Source: Bdellovibrio sp. ZAP7
Lineage (GTDB): Bacteria; Bdellovibrionota; UBA1018; CAIMNF01
DNA length: 59,647 nucleotides
Assembly: GCA_945874535.1 (NCBI GenBank)
Contig: CAMCGZ010000015.1
Coordinates: forward strand, 1 to 59,647
Reading direction: 5' to 3'
Of the stretch, positions 32,403 to 41,397 are shown in pieces; the stretch's first letter is position 1; the number at the start of each line of letters is the position of its first letter. Under the pieces are notes generated by a model that worked only from the letters and a program-made list of their open reading frames with translations, searched no databases and had not been told where the DNA came from. The position numbers and the translations under genes were made by a program.

Positions 32403-33450
32403 GGATATGGATCTCGGGCGTTCCGGCGTGGCTGGCGTCCTGAACCCCGCCGATGATCGAGGCTCTCGGAAAGCGGGTCTTGATTTTGTTCAGTAGTAGC
32501 GTGGCCTTTTCTTCTGGAACAGAAAGCAACAGTCCACCGCTGGTCTGAGGATCGAACAGGATCTTTTTCTCGATCGGATCCGGCTCCTTCTCGAAGCGGA
32601 TCGAACCCTGAGTGTAACTTTCGTTCGAGCGGTGCGCCTTGGTCAAGTTCTCGGCATGGAGGGAGGCAAAGGCTTTCTCGAAAACCGGAATCTCACGGAA
32701 TCGAAGGTGAAACCCGGCCCCTGAGGCCCGACTCATTTGCTGGAGATGGCCGGCAAGCCCGAACCCCGTGATGTCGGTGGCCGAATGAACCCAGCCGAGT
32801 TCTTCTTCAGAGAGCAGCGATGGAACTGCGTTCAGCTGGCTCATCGAATCGAGGGCCTCCCGGATTCCGTCTTCATCGTAGTCTTGATTCTTCAGCCCGG
32901 CCGTGAGGGTTCCGGTTCCGAGGGCTTTGGTGAGGATAAGCCGGTCGCCCGGTCGGGCACCGGAATTGCTCCAGATGCGATCCGGATGGACAAAACCCGT
33001 GACCGAGAGGCCGAACTTGAGGGTGTCATCGTCGATCGAATGACCGCCAACCAGAGTCGACCCGGATTCGGCGATTTTTTTTCTGGCTCCCTCGAGCACC
33101 TCCCGCATGAGGATCGGATCGAGGGTCGCGAGCGGAAATGCCAGGATCGCCATACAGGTTTTCGGAACTCCTCCCATGGCGTACACGTCAGAAAGTGCAT
33201 TGGCCGAGGCGATGGCGCCAAAGAGCTCGGGAGTGTCGACAATGGGGGTGAAGAAATCAAGAGTCTGGACCAGGGCCACATCATCCGAGACGCGATAGAT
33301 GCCCGCATCGTCGAAGTCACGACCATCGATCATCACTGCCGGGTCCGATGATGAGAAATCGAGACTACCCAAAGTCTCCCTGAGGACTTCAGCGGATATT
33401 TTTGCAGCACATCCGCCTTTTTGTACGGTTTGCGTCAGTCGGATCTTCAT
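32395..33450 (-). CDS. selD: Selenophosphate synthase
   Basis: 351 residues. The N-terminal loop reads QKGGCAAKIS: Cys14 and Lys17 are the equivalents of the essential E. coli Cys17 and Lys20, so this is the Cys form and not a selenoprotein. ATP and metal motifs follow: DDAGIYRVSDDVALVQTLDFFTPIVD, IASANALSDVYAMGGVPKTCMAIL, GGHSIDD and ATDITGFGLAGHL. Makes selenophosphate from selenide and ATP. First gene of the operon with mnmH; no selA or selB is in this window, so tRNA selenation is the visible use. Confidence 0.96.
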   Translation of the reverse strand: MKIRLTQTVQKGGCAAKISAEVLRETLGSLDFSSSDPAVMIDGRDFDDAGIYRVSDDVALVQTLDFFTPIVDTPELFGAIASANALSDVYAMGGVPKTCMAILAFPLATLDPILMREVLEGARKKIAESGSTLVGGHSIDDDTLKFGLSVTGFVHPDRIWSNSGARPGDRLILTKALGTGTLTAGLKNQDYDEDGIREALDSMSQLNAVPSLLSEEELGWVHSATDITGFGLAGHLQQMSRASGAGFHLRFREIPVFEKAFASLHAENLTKAHRSNESYTQGSIRFEKEPDPIEKKILFDPQTSGGLLLSVPEEKATLLLNKIKTRFPRASIIGGVQDASHAGTPEIHIHA

Positions 33451-33519
33451 GGACGCAGTATAGCACCGTACCGAAATTCCGGCACGTGGTTTGCTCGTTC
33501 AGACCACGGAGGATTCTGT

Positions 33520-33915
33520 ATGAAGAGTAAAATGAAGGTCGGGACCCAATGGACGGTTCAAGTTCTTTTGGCCGTGGTCATGATTTCAGCGGGATTGGCC
33601 AAACTCACCTCGGTTGACTCGATGGTCCGGATGTTCCAGGAAATCGGGCTTGGGCAATGGCTCAGGGGGGTGGTCGGTGCGATCGAAGTGGTGGCAGGGG
33701 TGCTCATGTTCTCGAGTATCTACAGTTCTATCGGTGCTGCCCTCATTTTGATGACCATGGCCGGAGCGATTCTGACGCATTTGTTTCTGATCGGAGGGAG
33801 CGCACTTCCGGCATTGGTGATCGGTCTCTTGGCGGCTCTTTTGCTCGCATTGAAGCGGAGTGATGTGGTCGAACCTCGCAGAAAGAGCCGGATTGAGATT
33901 CAGCACCGGGCCTGA
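33520..33915 (+). CDS. DoxX-like membrane protein
   Basis: 131 residues from ATG 33520 with CGGAGGATTCTGT upstream. Four membrane segments: VQVLLAVVMISAGLAKLTS, LRGVVGAIEVVAGVLMFSS, IGAALILMTMAGAILTHLFL and ALPALVIGLLAALLLAL. The first contains the AGLAKL motif of DoxX-type proteins and the second the E-x-x-x-G pattern. DoxX family proteins are inner-membrane proteins linked to quinone or thiosulfate redox and oxidative stress. Divergent from selD. The 170 bases after it hold no clear gene. Confidence 0.87.
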   Translation: MKSKMKVGTQWTVQVLLAVVMISAGLAKLTSVDSMVRMFQEIGLGQWLRGVVGAIEVVAGVLMFSSIYSSIGAALILMTMAGAILTHLFLIGGSALPALVIGLLAALLLALKRSDVVEPRRKSRIEIQHRA

Positions 33916-34088
33916 GGGTCTCAACTCGAACGATTGAATGGACCAGTGCGGAATCAACGGGAGGTCGTGGAAACTGTATGGGTATTGGTAAGTGTCGTCC
34001 GGATGGTCGTCCGACCTGGATCGGGTGTCCCCAAGTGCTTGGTTTTTCAGGGGTCGGACTTGGCCCGAACCTTGAAATACACCCCAGT

Positions 34089-34817
34089 ATGCGGAACAGG
34101 ATGCTTGTACAATTGGTGGTATTGATGACGGGTTTCAGTTTAATGGCTGAGGCAGCACCAAGAGTGCCGGCTTCGGTGGCCATCCGACTCAACCATGCCA
34201 AAGAGCTGCTCGGTGGTTCGTATAAAAAGAAGGTGCTGAAGGCGAACGAGAGCGCATCCGAACTCACCGGCTTCGTCACTGCCACCACCCGCAAGTTTCT
34301 TCCCAAGGCCCATCAGAAAGAGGCCCAGGGCATCGCAAAAGCCATTCTCGAGGCGTCCAGCGAATTTGAACTCGATCCGGTGTTTTTGATGGCGGTGATC
34401 CAGAACGAAAGCAGCTTCAACCCCCGCCGGAAAGGCGGGGTGGGAGAGATCGGCCTCATGCAGATTCGTCCTAGCACAGCCGCATGGATTGCCGGCCTCT
34501 ATGGCATTGAGTACGAGGGAGAAGATTCTCTTTATGATGCAGAAACCAATGTTTGGATCGGTGCGGCTTTGCTCGATAAGCTCCGCAACCAGTTTGATTC
34601 TTCCAGTCGCTTGTACCTCTCTGCGTACAATCTCGGACCGAAGAAGCTCCGTCAAATGCTGAAGGAGAACAAGAAGCCCAAGGAATACGTGCAAGCGGTG
34701 ATGAAGCGATACATCGCACTCTATTCGGGATTCACAATGAAGGGTGACTCGAAACTCCAGAGCGCCATTGCCTGGAAGAACACCCTCAATCTGACCCGTA
34801 AGCTGGCCCGGAATTGA
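34089..34817 (+). CDS. Lytic transglycosylase, SLT domain
   Basis: 242 residues from ATG 34089 (ATG 34101 is an alternative). The signal peptide ends near LMAEA. The SLT domain is standard: DPVFLMAVIQNESSFNPRRKGGVGEIGLMQIRPSTAAWIA, with catalytic Glu107, then AETNVWIGAALLDKL and YLSAYNLGP. A coiled-coil-like segment precedes it. It should cut the glycan strands of peptidoglycan in the periplasm with formation of 1,6-anhydro-MurNAc ends, material that could feed NamZ-type enzymes. Monocistronic by position, convergent with the ABC-F gene. Confidence 0.92.
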   Translation: MRNRMLVQLVVLMTGFSLMAEAAPRVPASVAIRLNHAKELLGGSYKKKVLKANESASELTGFVTATTRKFLPKAHQKEAQGIAKAILEASSEFELDPVFLMAVIQNESSFNPRRKGGVGEIGLMQIRPSTAAWIAGLYGIEYEGEDSLYDAETNVWIGAALLDKLRNQFDSSSRLYLSAYNLGPKKLRQMLKENKKPKEYVQAVMKRYIALYSGFTMKGDSKLQSAIAWKNTLNLTRKLARN

Positions 34818-34840
34818 GCCGGATCACAGTACAGCCCAAA

Positions 34841-36748
34841 TCAAAGCCCGGCGAGCAAGGTTCCGAGCTCCTCCCAACGGAGCATGCACTCATCCAGTTC
34901 TGTTTGGGCCTGGGTCTGTTCCTCGATCAAGCTTTTCAAGCCAGACGGATCGGCATGGAGCTCTCCGTTGGCCAAAAGATCGTTGATTTCATTCAAGCGT
35001 GCCTCGAGCGTCTCGATACGACGCTCGCGTTCTCCGATTTCCTTTTTCCAGGAAATGATCTGGTTGTTGGAGGGACGTAAGGACCTGGATTCTTTTTTGG
35101 GTTCTGCTTTGGGTGCATTTGAGGGAGGCCTGACACGTTCCCGTGCCTCGCCCGTCTTCTTTTTGACGTATTCCTCGTAATTCATCACCAGAGGCACCGC
35201 CTCTGATCCGGTCATCTCGAGCAGGCGATCTGCCAAGGGGCCCACAAATTCCCGATCGTGAGACACCACGCAGAGAGTTCCTTCATATTCGAGCAAAGCG
35301 TCGAGCAAAACTTCGCGACTGGTGGCATCGAGGTGATTGGTCGGCTCATCGAGAATGAGAAAGTTGTGAGGCGTCAGCAACAGTCTTGCAAGGGCGACTC
35401 GGGCCTTTTCGCCTCCCGAGAGGACACGGATGGGCTTGTGGATGTCTTCACCCGTAAAGAGAAAAGCCCCGGCAATACCGCGAATTCTTGAGAGCTCCAG
35501 CTGTGGAGCGGCGTCTTCAAGCTCCTCGAGAATGGTTTTCCTGAAGTCGAGAGTCTCAGCCTGGAGCTGTGAATAAAATCCGACCTGGACTCCGTGCCCG
35601 AGTCGCAGACTTCCGGAAGTGATCGGTAGTTTTCCCGCCAAGGACCGGAGCAGAGTGGTTTTTCCGGCACCGTTCGCCCCGACGATGGCTGTTCTCGATC
35701 CGCGTTGAATGATCCAGTCGAGACCGGAGAACAGCTTTCGGCCCGGGAATTCGATTCCGGCTTCTTTCAAAAAAAGCACTTCACGTCCACTCTGGGAACA
35801 AGGGGGGAATCCGAATCCGACTTCTCTCTCCGGGCCGGCGATCTCGATTCGATTGGCTTCGAGCTTCTCGATCTGTTTCATCCGGCTCTGGGCCTGACGG
35901 GCCTTGGTGGCCTTGGCCCCGAACCGTTCGACAAATGAACGGAGCTCGGCAATCCGCGCGTCCTGACCGGCTCTTTGGGCCTCGAGCATCCGCAAACGCT
36001 CTTCTTTTTGCACGAGGAAATCATCGAGGTTTCCGGCATAGGCGCGGATCTCCTGATGGTCGATCTCCCAGACCGATCCGACCAGGCGGTTCAAGAAGGC
36101 CCGATCGTGGCTCACCAATAAGATGCATCCCGGGTAGTCTTGCAGGAACTCCTCAAGCCAAAGCAAGGATTCCAGATCGAGGTGGTTGGTCGGTTCGTCA
36201 AGAATGAGCAGATCGGGCCCCAGCAGGAGAATCCGGGCGAGAGCGGCTCGCATCAGCCAGCCTCCGCTGAATTCTGAAAGAGGGCGGTCGAAGTCTGTAT
36301 TCTTGAATCCCATCCCTTCGAGGATGCGTTCGGCCCGGGCGGGGAGCCGGTACTCATCGAGACGGTCGTATTCTTCGAGGATTCGTGCGTATTCCTTCAA
36401 AAGCGACTCGTCCTGACGGTGGGTCATTTGCTCTTCACAGTCCTTCTTTGCCAGAAGGATCTCCTCGCGCCGTCCGTCGAGTCGCATCACCTCGTCCCGG
36501 AGCGTTCTGCTGCTCGAAGGATGGAGCTCCTGGGCCAGGTGGCCGATCCGGAGGTGCTTTCTGAGTCGGATCTCACCCTGGTCCGGGTGTTCCTGACCGA
36601 GGATCATCCGGATCAAGGTACTCTTACCGGTACCGTTTGATCCGAGCAACGCGACCCTCTGGCGGTCGCTCAGATTGAGGTCGACGTTTTCAAAAAGGGT
36701 TTTCGGGCCGTAGTGCTTTCCGAGTCGACGGATCTCGAGCATGCTCAT
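34841..36748 (-). CDS. ABC-F family ATPase
   Basis: 635 residues, soluble, with two ABC domains. The first has LLGSNGTGKSTLIRM, LSEFSGGWLMRAALARILLLGPDLLILDEPTNHLDLESLLWLEEFL; the second has AIVGANGAGKTTLLRS, VLSGGEKARVALARLLLTPHNFLILDEPTNHLD. A linker of about 80 residues with basic helices (AKATKARQAQSRMKQIEKLEANR) and a C-terminal coiled coil (IISWKKEIGERERRIETLEARLNEIND) mark the ABC-F class (Uup/YbiT/YheS-like), which bind the ribosomal E site or antibiotic-stalled ribosomes. Start ATG overlaps the metallophosphoesterase stop by 4 nt. Confidence 0.94.
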   Translation of the reverse strand: MSMLEIRRLGKHYGPKTLFENVDLNLSDRQRVALLGSNGTGKSTLIRMILGQEHPDQGEIRLRKHLRIGHLAQELHPSSSRTLRDEVMRLDGRREEILLAKKDCEEQMTHRQDESLLKEYARILEEYDRLDEYRLPARAERILEGMGFKNTDFDRPLSEFSGGWLMRAALARILLLGPDLLILDEPTNHLDLESLLWLEEFLQDYPGCILLVSHDRAFLNRLVGSVWEIDHQEIRAYAGNLDDFLVQKEERLRMLEAQRAGQDARIAELRSFVERFGAKATKARQAQSRMKQIEKLEANRIEIAGPEREVGFGFPPCSQSGREVLFLKEAGIEFPGRKLFSGLDWIIQRGSRTAIVGANGAGKTTLLRSLAGKLPITSGSLRLGHGVQVGFYSQLQAETLDFRKTILEELEDAAPQLELSRIRGIAGAFLFTGEDIHKPIRVLSGGEKARVALARLLLTPHNFLILDEPTNHLDATSREVLLDALLEYEGTLCVVSHDREFVGPLADRLLEMTGSEAVPLVMNYEEYVKKKTGEARERVRPPSNAPKAEPKKESRSLRPSNNQIISWKKEIGERERRIETLEARLNEINDLLANGELHADPSGLKSLIEEQTQAQTELDECMLRWEELGTLLAGL

Positions 36749-37860
36749 GGAGCGTTCGTCCCCCCGAGCACGATTTCACTGACCTCACTTGCTGTGCCGA
36801 GACGGATCGGGGGGCCCCAGTAGCCCGTTCCCCGATTCACATAGACTTTGAGCGGTCCTTGGAGCGAGAGCCCGCCATGGTGACGATGAACCCAACGGAC
36901 CATCAGGTTCCAAGGAAAAAACTGTCCGCCATGAGTGTGTCCTGAAAGTTGCAAGTCGTAGCCGAGTTCCTGCGCCCGGGCAGCGATCCCGGGCTGATGG
37001 GCGAGAAGGATTTTGTAGTCCGTGTGCGATGGGGGCGTGGGCACCTCCGGTGCCGGTCCGCCGAACCACTGCTGGGCCGGATCACCCGTTCCGGCCAAAT
37101 AAAGGGTTCTGTCCCCGATCTTGATTTCAGTTCCCTCGTTCACCAATGGAACAATTCCGATTCCGCGCATCGCTTCGATCGACTTCTGGTGTCCCCAATA
37201 GCACTCGTGGTTCCCGAGTACGAAGTAGGTCCCGTAAGGGCATCGGAGACGTGAAAGTTCCTTGAGCTCGGCTTCGAGAAATCTGATATCGCCGTCGATG
37301 ATGTCACCCGTGAGGACGATCAAATCGGGATTCAATTCCAGCACCCGGTCCACCTGGGATCGGATCTGCTCGAGTCCAGGCCCGGTCCCGAGGTGCATGT
37401 CACTCAATTGGACCAGCTTGGCCTGTAACTTCGAATGAAACAGGAGGCTCCGGGTCACGATTCTAAAACGAGCATTCCAGAGACCGTAGGCATAGCAGAC
37501 TCCCGTCAGGAAAATCACAGCGCCTGATGATGCCCATCCGCTTAGTCGGTCTCCTTCACCAGCCAAAGCCACCGGAAAGCGAACCAAGTCCCGGATGACT
37601 GTGAAAGTGAGCAAAAAACTGTTGAGCCCCATTCCATGAAACGCCAGGGATTTCATCGCGGATTCGGCAAAGAGCGGTTCATCGGCCTCAGCCCGGAAAA
37701 AAACCAGGAATAGCCAGAGTTGGGCTGCGAAAGAGACCAGGATCAGGATCAGCAGAAGAAAGTATCCACCCCTGGAAACCTCATGAAAGGGAGCCAGTAA
37801 AGACCGCACCAAATAGGTGGCCAGAAGACCCATGAAGAGCAGAGGGATCAGACGACGCAT
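36745..37860 (-). CDS. Membrane-anchored metallophosphoesterase
   Basis: 371 residues. Four hydrophobic segments (about 5-30, 35-57, 70-90, 105-130) precede a calcineurin-like phosphoesterase domain with LSDMHLGTG, VLTGDIIDGD, VLGNHECYWGH, LLAHQPG and LQLSGHTHGGQFFP, i.e. all metal ligands of the YkuE/YaeI type. YkuE-like enzymes act at the membrane; YaeI and relatives have been linked to lipid phosphate substrates. First gene of a two-gene unit with the ABC-F ATPase. Confidence 0.92.
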   Translation of the reverse strand: MRRLIPLLFMGLLATYLVRSLLAPFHEVSRGGYFLLLILILVSFAAQLWLFLVFFRAEADEPLFAESAMKSLAFHGMGLNSFLLTFTVIRDLVRFPVALAGEGDRLSGWASSGAVIFLTGVCYAYGLWNARFRIVTRSLLFHSKLQAKLVQLSDMHLGTGPGLEQIRSQVDRVLELNPDLIVLTGDIIDGDIRFLEAELKELSRLRCPYGTYFVLGNHECYWGHQKSIEAMRGIGIVPLVNEGTEIKIGDRTLYLAGTGDPAQQWFGGPAPEVPTPPSHTDYKILLAHQPGIAARAQELGYDLQLSGHTHGGQFFPWNLMVRWVHRHHGGLSLQGPLKVYVNRGTGYWGPPIRLGTASEVSEIVLGGTNAP

Positions 37861-37914
37861 GGTCGTTTCACCTTATCATGGCGGAGAGCCTGGAAAAGGG
37901 GTATCTTTTCCGTC

Positions 37915-38556
37915 ATGGAACATCATTCGATTCTTGAAGCACTCCATTGGCGTTATGCGGTGAAAAAATTCGACTCTTCTCGGAAGATTCCGGCCAAAGA
38001 ATGGTCGCTCTTGGAAGAGTCGCTCCGACTGAGTCCTTCTTCCTATGGACTCCAGCCTTGGAAGTTCATCCGGGTCAAGACTCCGGAAATCCTGCAGCAG
38101 CTTCGAGCTGAATCTTGGAATCAGACTCAGGTCACCGATTGCTCGGACTATGTGGTCTTCACGACCCGCACCGAAATGCTCGAGGCGGATGTTGAGGAGT
38201 TCCTGAAGCTTCAGAGCGGGATTCGCGGGACTCCGATCGAAAAGCTACAGGGTTACCGGGATGTCATCGTGAATGACATCGTCAAGGGGCCAAGGGCTGC
38301 CCAAGCGGCCACCTGGGCGCAACGGCAATCTTACATCGCCATGGGGTTTATCATGGAAACCGCCGCACTGATCGGTGTCGACACTTGTCCGATGGAAGGG
38401 CTCGATCCGAAAGCATATGACCGGATTCTGGGTCTCGAATCCACGGGATACCGGACCGTCGCAGCAGTAGCTCTCGGCTACCGCCACGCGGAAGACCGGT
38501 ATGCGGACCAGAAGAAAGTCCGCTTCCCGATCGACCGGATCATGGAAACCCGCTAA
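37915..38556 (+). CDS. NAD(P)H-dependent nitroreductase family protein
   Basis: 213 residues. FMN-binding signatures at both ends: HWRYAVKKFDSSRKIP...LSPSSYGLQPWKFI near the N-terminus and YIAMGFIMETAALIGVDTCPMEGLDPKAYDRILGLESTGYRTVAAVALGYRH later. This is the NfsB/YodC-like nitroreductase fold, typically a homodimer with FMN that reduces nitroaromatics or quinones. Divergent from the metallophosphoesterase gene and convergent with typA. Confidence 0.93.
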   Translation: MEHHSILEALHWRYAVKKFDSSRKIPAKEWSLLEESLRLSPSSYGLQPWKFIRVKTPEILQQLRAESWNQTQVTDCSDYVVFTTRTEMLEADVEEFLKLQSGIRGTPIEKLQGYRDVIVNDIVKGPRAAQAATWAQRQSYIAMGFIMETAALIGVDTCPMEGLDPKAYDRILGLESTGYRTVAAVALGYRHAEDRYADQKKVRFPIDRIMETR

Positions 38557-38560
38557 CGCC

Positions 38561-40444
38561 TTATTGAATCCGCTCGCTCCGCTTCACAGAACGGAGGTTC
38601 TGGGCGAGCATTTTCTTGCGCATCCGGATGTTCTTCGGGGTCACTTCGATCCACTCATCCTCGTCGATCCACTCCAGGCAACGCTCGAGTGACATCTCGC
38701 GGATACCGGAGAGGGTCACCAGGACTTCTGCGTGGGCAGAACGGATGTTGGTCAGTTTCTTTTCTTTGCAAGGGTTCACGTTCAGATCGTTGTCCTTGCT
38801 GTATTCACCAATGACCATTCCCTCGTACACCTTCACACCCGGTTTCACGAAGAGCATGCCGCGTTCTTCGAGCGAAAGGAGCGCGTATTCCACAGTGTCA
38901 CCACTGCGGTCTGCGATCATGGCGCCGTTCGCGCGGTGAGGAATCTCTCCACGGTGGGGAGTGTACTCGGTCAGGTAGGAGCTGAAGAGCCCGTCACCCC
39001 GGGTTGCGGTCAGATAGCGTGATCTGATTCCCAGCAGACCCCTGGACGGGATATCGAATTCCAGACGCACCCGTTGTTTCCCGATCCCTTCGAGATGGGG
39101 AAGGGTTTCGTACTTGGTGAGAGTGCCTTTTCTTTCCTGGAAAATACGGGTCACATCCGAAGCATATTCTTCGGGGAGGTCGAGCACGGCACGTTCATTC
39201 GGTTCAAAACGGTTGCCGTTTTCTTCACGATAAAGAACGAGTGGCTTTCCGACCATGAACTCATAGCCTTCCCGGCGCATCTGTTCGATCAGAATGGCGA
39301 ACTGGAGTTCACCCCGTCCGAGAACGCGGAACTGGTCTGAGGTTTCCGACTCTTCGAAACGGAGGGCGACGTTGTGGCGGACTTCCTTCAAGAGGCGCTC
39401 ACGGAGCTTACGGGACTGGATGGCTTCGCCTTCCTGGCCCGAGAGCGGCGAGGTGTTCACCGAGAACAGCATGGCCAGGGTCGGTTTTTCGACGATGATC
39501 CGGGGGAGTGGCGCAATATCGGCATTCGAGCTGATGGTGTCGCCGATCTCGACTCCTTCGTTGCCCGAAAGCACCACGATGTCACCTGCGGTGACTTCGG
39601 GGACTTCATGTTGCTTGAGGCCCACGTAAGTGAAGACTTGTGTGGTGGTGAAGGCCTGGGTCAGGGGAGATCCGTCTGCTTGGATTCCCTGGCGGAAAAA
39701 TTTCAGTCCTTTTTTCACCGATCCGGAAGTCACGCGACCGATGGCCAAGCGACCCACGTACTCGGAGTGAGAGAGGTTCGAAACCAGCATCTGGAAGGCT
39801 TCGCTTTCCTGAATGCGGGGAGGAGGAACGCAGTCGAGAATGAGCTGGAACAGAGGTTCGAGAGAACCGGTTTTCTCTTTCTTGAGGTAAGCCGGGATGT
39901 CTTCGAATTGGGTCGTGCACCAGCCCTGGCGGGCGGCCGCATAAACGATCGGGAAATCGGCTTGTTCTTCGTTTGCTCCGAGCTCGAGAAAAAGGTCGAA
40001 TGTGGCGTTCACCACTTCTTGGATGCGTCGGCCATCCGAACATTCGGGACGGTCTACCTTGTTGATGACGAGAATGATCTTGTGGCCTTTCGAGAGGGCC
40101 TTTTGCAGCACGAACCGGGTCTGGGGCAGGGGGCCTTCCGCTGCATCCACGAGGAGCAACGCTCCATCGACCATACCCATGATTCGCTCCACTTCACCGC
40201 CGAAGTCGGCGTGACCTGGAGTGTCGACAATGTTCACCTTGGTGTTTCCGACCATGACGCTGGTGTTTTTGGCCAGGATGGTGATTCCGCGTTCCCGCTC
40301 GAGGTCCCCCGAGTCCATGACCCGCTCCGCTACCGACTGATGCTGCTGAAAGGTGCCGGACTGCTTCAACAGGTGGTCCACGAGGGTGGTTTTCCCATGG
40401 TCGACGTGGGCGATGATGCAGACATTACGTAGGTTTAGGCTCAT
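38561..40444 (-). CDS. typA: Ribosome-associated GTPase TypA/BipA
   Basis: 627 residues from ATG 40444 (start chosen by homology: MSLNLRNVCIIAHVDHGKTTL). GTPase motifs AHVDHGKTT, RERGITILAK, DTPGHADFGGEVER and NKVDRPEC are intact, followed by domain II, two EF-G-like domains and the BipA-specific C-terminus. BipA acts in late 50S assembly and in stress and virulence control. A longer 19-codon upstream extension is open but lacks similarity. Divergent from rpmB with a 117-bp shared promoter region. Confidence 0.96.
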   Translation of the reverse strand: MSLNLRNVCIIAHVDHGKTTLVDHLLKQSGTFQQHQSVAERVMDSGDLERERGITILAKNTSVMVGNTKVNIVDTPGHADFGGEVERIMGMVDGALLLVDAAEGPLPQTRFVLQKALSKGHKIILVINKVDRPECSDGRRIQEVVNATFDLFLELGANEEQADFPIVYAAARQGWCTTQFEDIPAYLKKEKTGSLEPLFQLILDCVPPPRIQESEAFQMLVSNLSHSEYVGRLAIGRVTSGSVKKGLKFFRQGIQADGSPLTQAFTTTQVFTYVGLKQHEVPEVTAGDIVVLSGNEGVEIGDTISSNADIAPLPRIIVEKPTLAMLFSVNTSPLSGQEGEAIQSRKLRERLLKEVRHNVALRFEESETSDQFRVLGRGELQFAILIEQMRREGYEFMVGKPLVLYREENGNRFEPNERAVLDLPEEYASDVTRIFQERKGTLTKYETLPHLEGIGKQRVRLEFDIPSRGLLGIRSRYLTATRGDGLFSSYLTEYTPHRGEIPHRANGAMIADRSGDTVEYALLSLEERGMLFVKPGVKVYEGMVIGEYSKDNDLNVNPCKEKKLTNIRSAHAEVLVTLSGIREMSLERCLEWIDEDEWIEVTPKNIRMRKKMLAQNLRSVKRSERIQ

Positions 40445-40561
40445 GGGGAGATCTTTCTGGGGCGGGATTTCTTGATTTTTTGGGTTGCGTTTCGGGGACA
40501 ATACAGGTAAACCCTGATTCTCGTAAGTAAAATTTTTGTTTAGTTTGAAGGAACCAAGACC

Positions 40562-40876
40562 ATGGCACGCGTATGTGATTTAACTGGAACCAAGCCGTTC
40601 AGCGGGAACAAAGTCAGCCACTCGAACATTAAAACCCGTACGAAGTGGATGCCCAACCTGAAGGACAAGCGTTACACCATTCCCGAACTCTCCAAGACGG
40701 TGACCCTGAAGCTTTCGACCCGTGCGATCCGCACCATCGACAAGCTCGGCGGAATCTCTCAGGCCATCATGAAGGCCAAGGCAGAGAAGATGAGCGAAAA
40801 GGCTCTTAAGCTTCGCAACGAGATCAAGAAGGCCCGCACTCTGATCTCCGCTGGCAAGAAAAAAGTCGTTCTCTGA
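40562..40876 (+). CDS. rpmB: Ribosomal protein bL28
   Basis: 104 residues, starting MARVCDLTGTKPFSGNKVSHSNIKTRTKWMPNL, the classic bL28 opening; RYTIPELSKTVTLKLSTRAIRTIDKLGGI matches the conserved core. AAGGA lies ahead of the ATG. The C-terminus is about 25 residues longer than in E. coli (helical and basic, KAEKMSEKALKLRNEIKKARTLI), as seen in some other bacteria. Structural component of the 50S subunit. Ends at a strong hairpin terminator. Confidence 0.95.
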   Translation: MARVCDLTGTKPFSGNKVSHSNIKTRTKWMPNLKDKRYTIPELSKTVTLKLSTRAIRTIDKLGGISQAIMKAKAEKMSEKALKLRNEIKKARTLISAGKKKVVL

Positions 40877-40900
40877 TTCGATCTGAAGTTTGAACAGGAG

Positions 40901-40934
40901 CGGGCGACGGCCTCGAGCCGGACGCCCGTTTTCT
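40901..40934 (+). terminator. Intrinsic terminator of rpmB
   Basis: CGGGCG-A-CGGC (40901-40911) pairs with GCCG-GA-CGCCCG (40917-40928) around CTCGA, followed by TTTTCT. The next start codon (ATG 40939) is only 5 nt beyond the T-tract. Confidence 0.85.
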
Positions 40935-40938
40935 ATTG

Positions 40939-41397
40939 ATGGAATCGATTCACATTGTGGCCGGAACGGCCAAACATCATGACTTCATCTCCGCTTGCCA
41001 GATCCGTATGGCACTCGAGACCGAAGAACTCGCCCTCGATCCGGAGACTGTCCGGCTCGGAGTCGGTGCCGTTTTGCTCGACGAGAACAAGGGTCAGTAC
41101 TTTGTGGCTGAGGATGCCGATGGAAATCCTTTGGCATGCCTGCTCACGATCCCGGAGTGGAGTGATTGGCGGAATCGGACAGTCCTCTGGATCCACTCGC
41201 TCTATGTTCATCCTGCCCACCGGGGCAAAGGGATTTACAAGAAGCTCTATTCATTCTTGAAGGACAGGGTCCGGAACGATCCGGCCTATGCGGGGCTCCG
41301 GCTCTATGTCGATAAAAGGAACGCGAAGGCCGCAACCGTTTATCAAAAGCTCGGGATGAGTGCCGAGCACTATGAACTCTTCGAGTGGATGGCCTAG
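40939..41397 (+). CDS. GNAT family N-acetyltransferase
   Basis: 152 residues. The core has WIHSLYVHPAHRGKGIYKKLYSFLKDRVRNDPAYAGLRLYVDKRNAKAATVYQKLGM, i.e. beta4, the acetyl-CoA-binding R-G-K-G-x-x-K loop (motif A) and the Asn/Tyr motif B. N-terminal half is less conserved, so the substrate is unknown. The ATG directly follows the rpmB terminator and has no visible ribosome-binding site; initiation must either depend on a leaderless transcript or on read-through. The end overlaps the convergent HAD gene by 4 nt. Confidence 0.9.
   Translation: MESIHIVAGTAKHHDFISACQIRMALETEELALDPETVRLGVGAVLLDENKGQYFVAEDADGNPLACLLTIPEWSDWRNRTVLWIHSLYVHPAHRGKGIYKKLYSFLKDRVRNDPAYAGLRLYVDKRNAKAATVYQKLGMSAEHYELFEWMA

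Noticed and set aside
32395-33450. Selenocysteine-containing SelD or SelO
   Set aside because: SelD has Cys14 and SelO ends SCSS with an ordinary stop; neither has an in-frame UGA that would need recoding.
39374-40432. Long open frame on the plus strand opposite typA (352 codons)
   Set aside because: Antisense shadow: typA on the minus strand has full GTPase motifs; the plus frame has no start signal or similarity.
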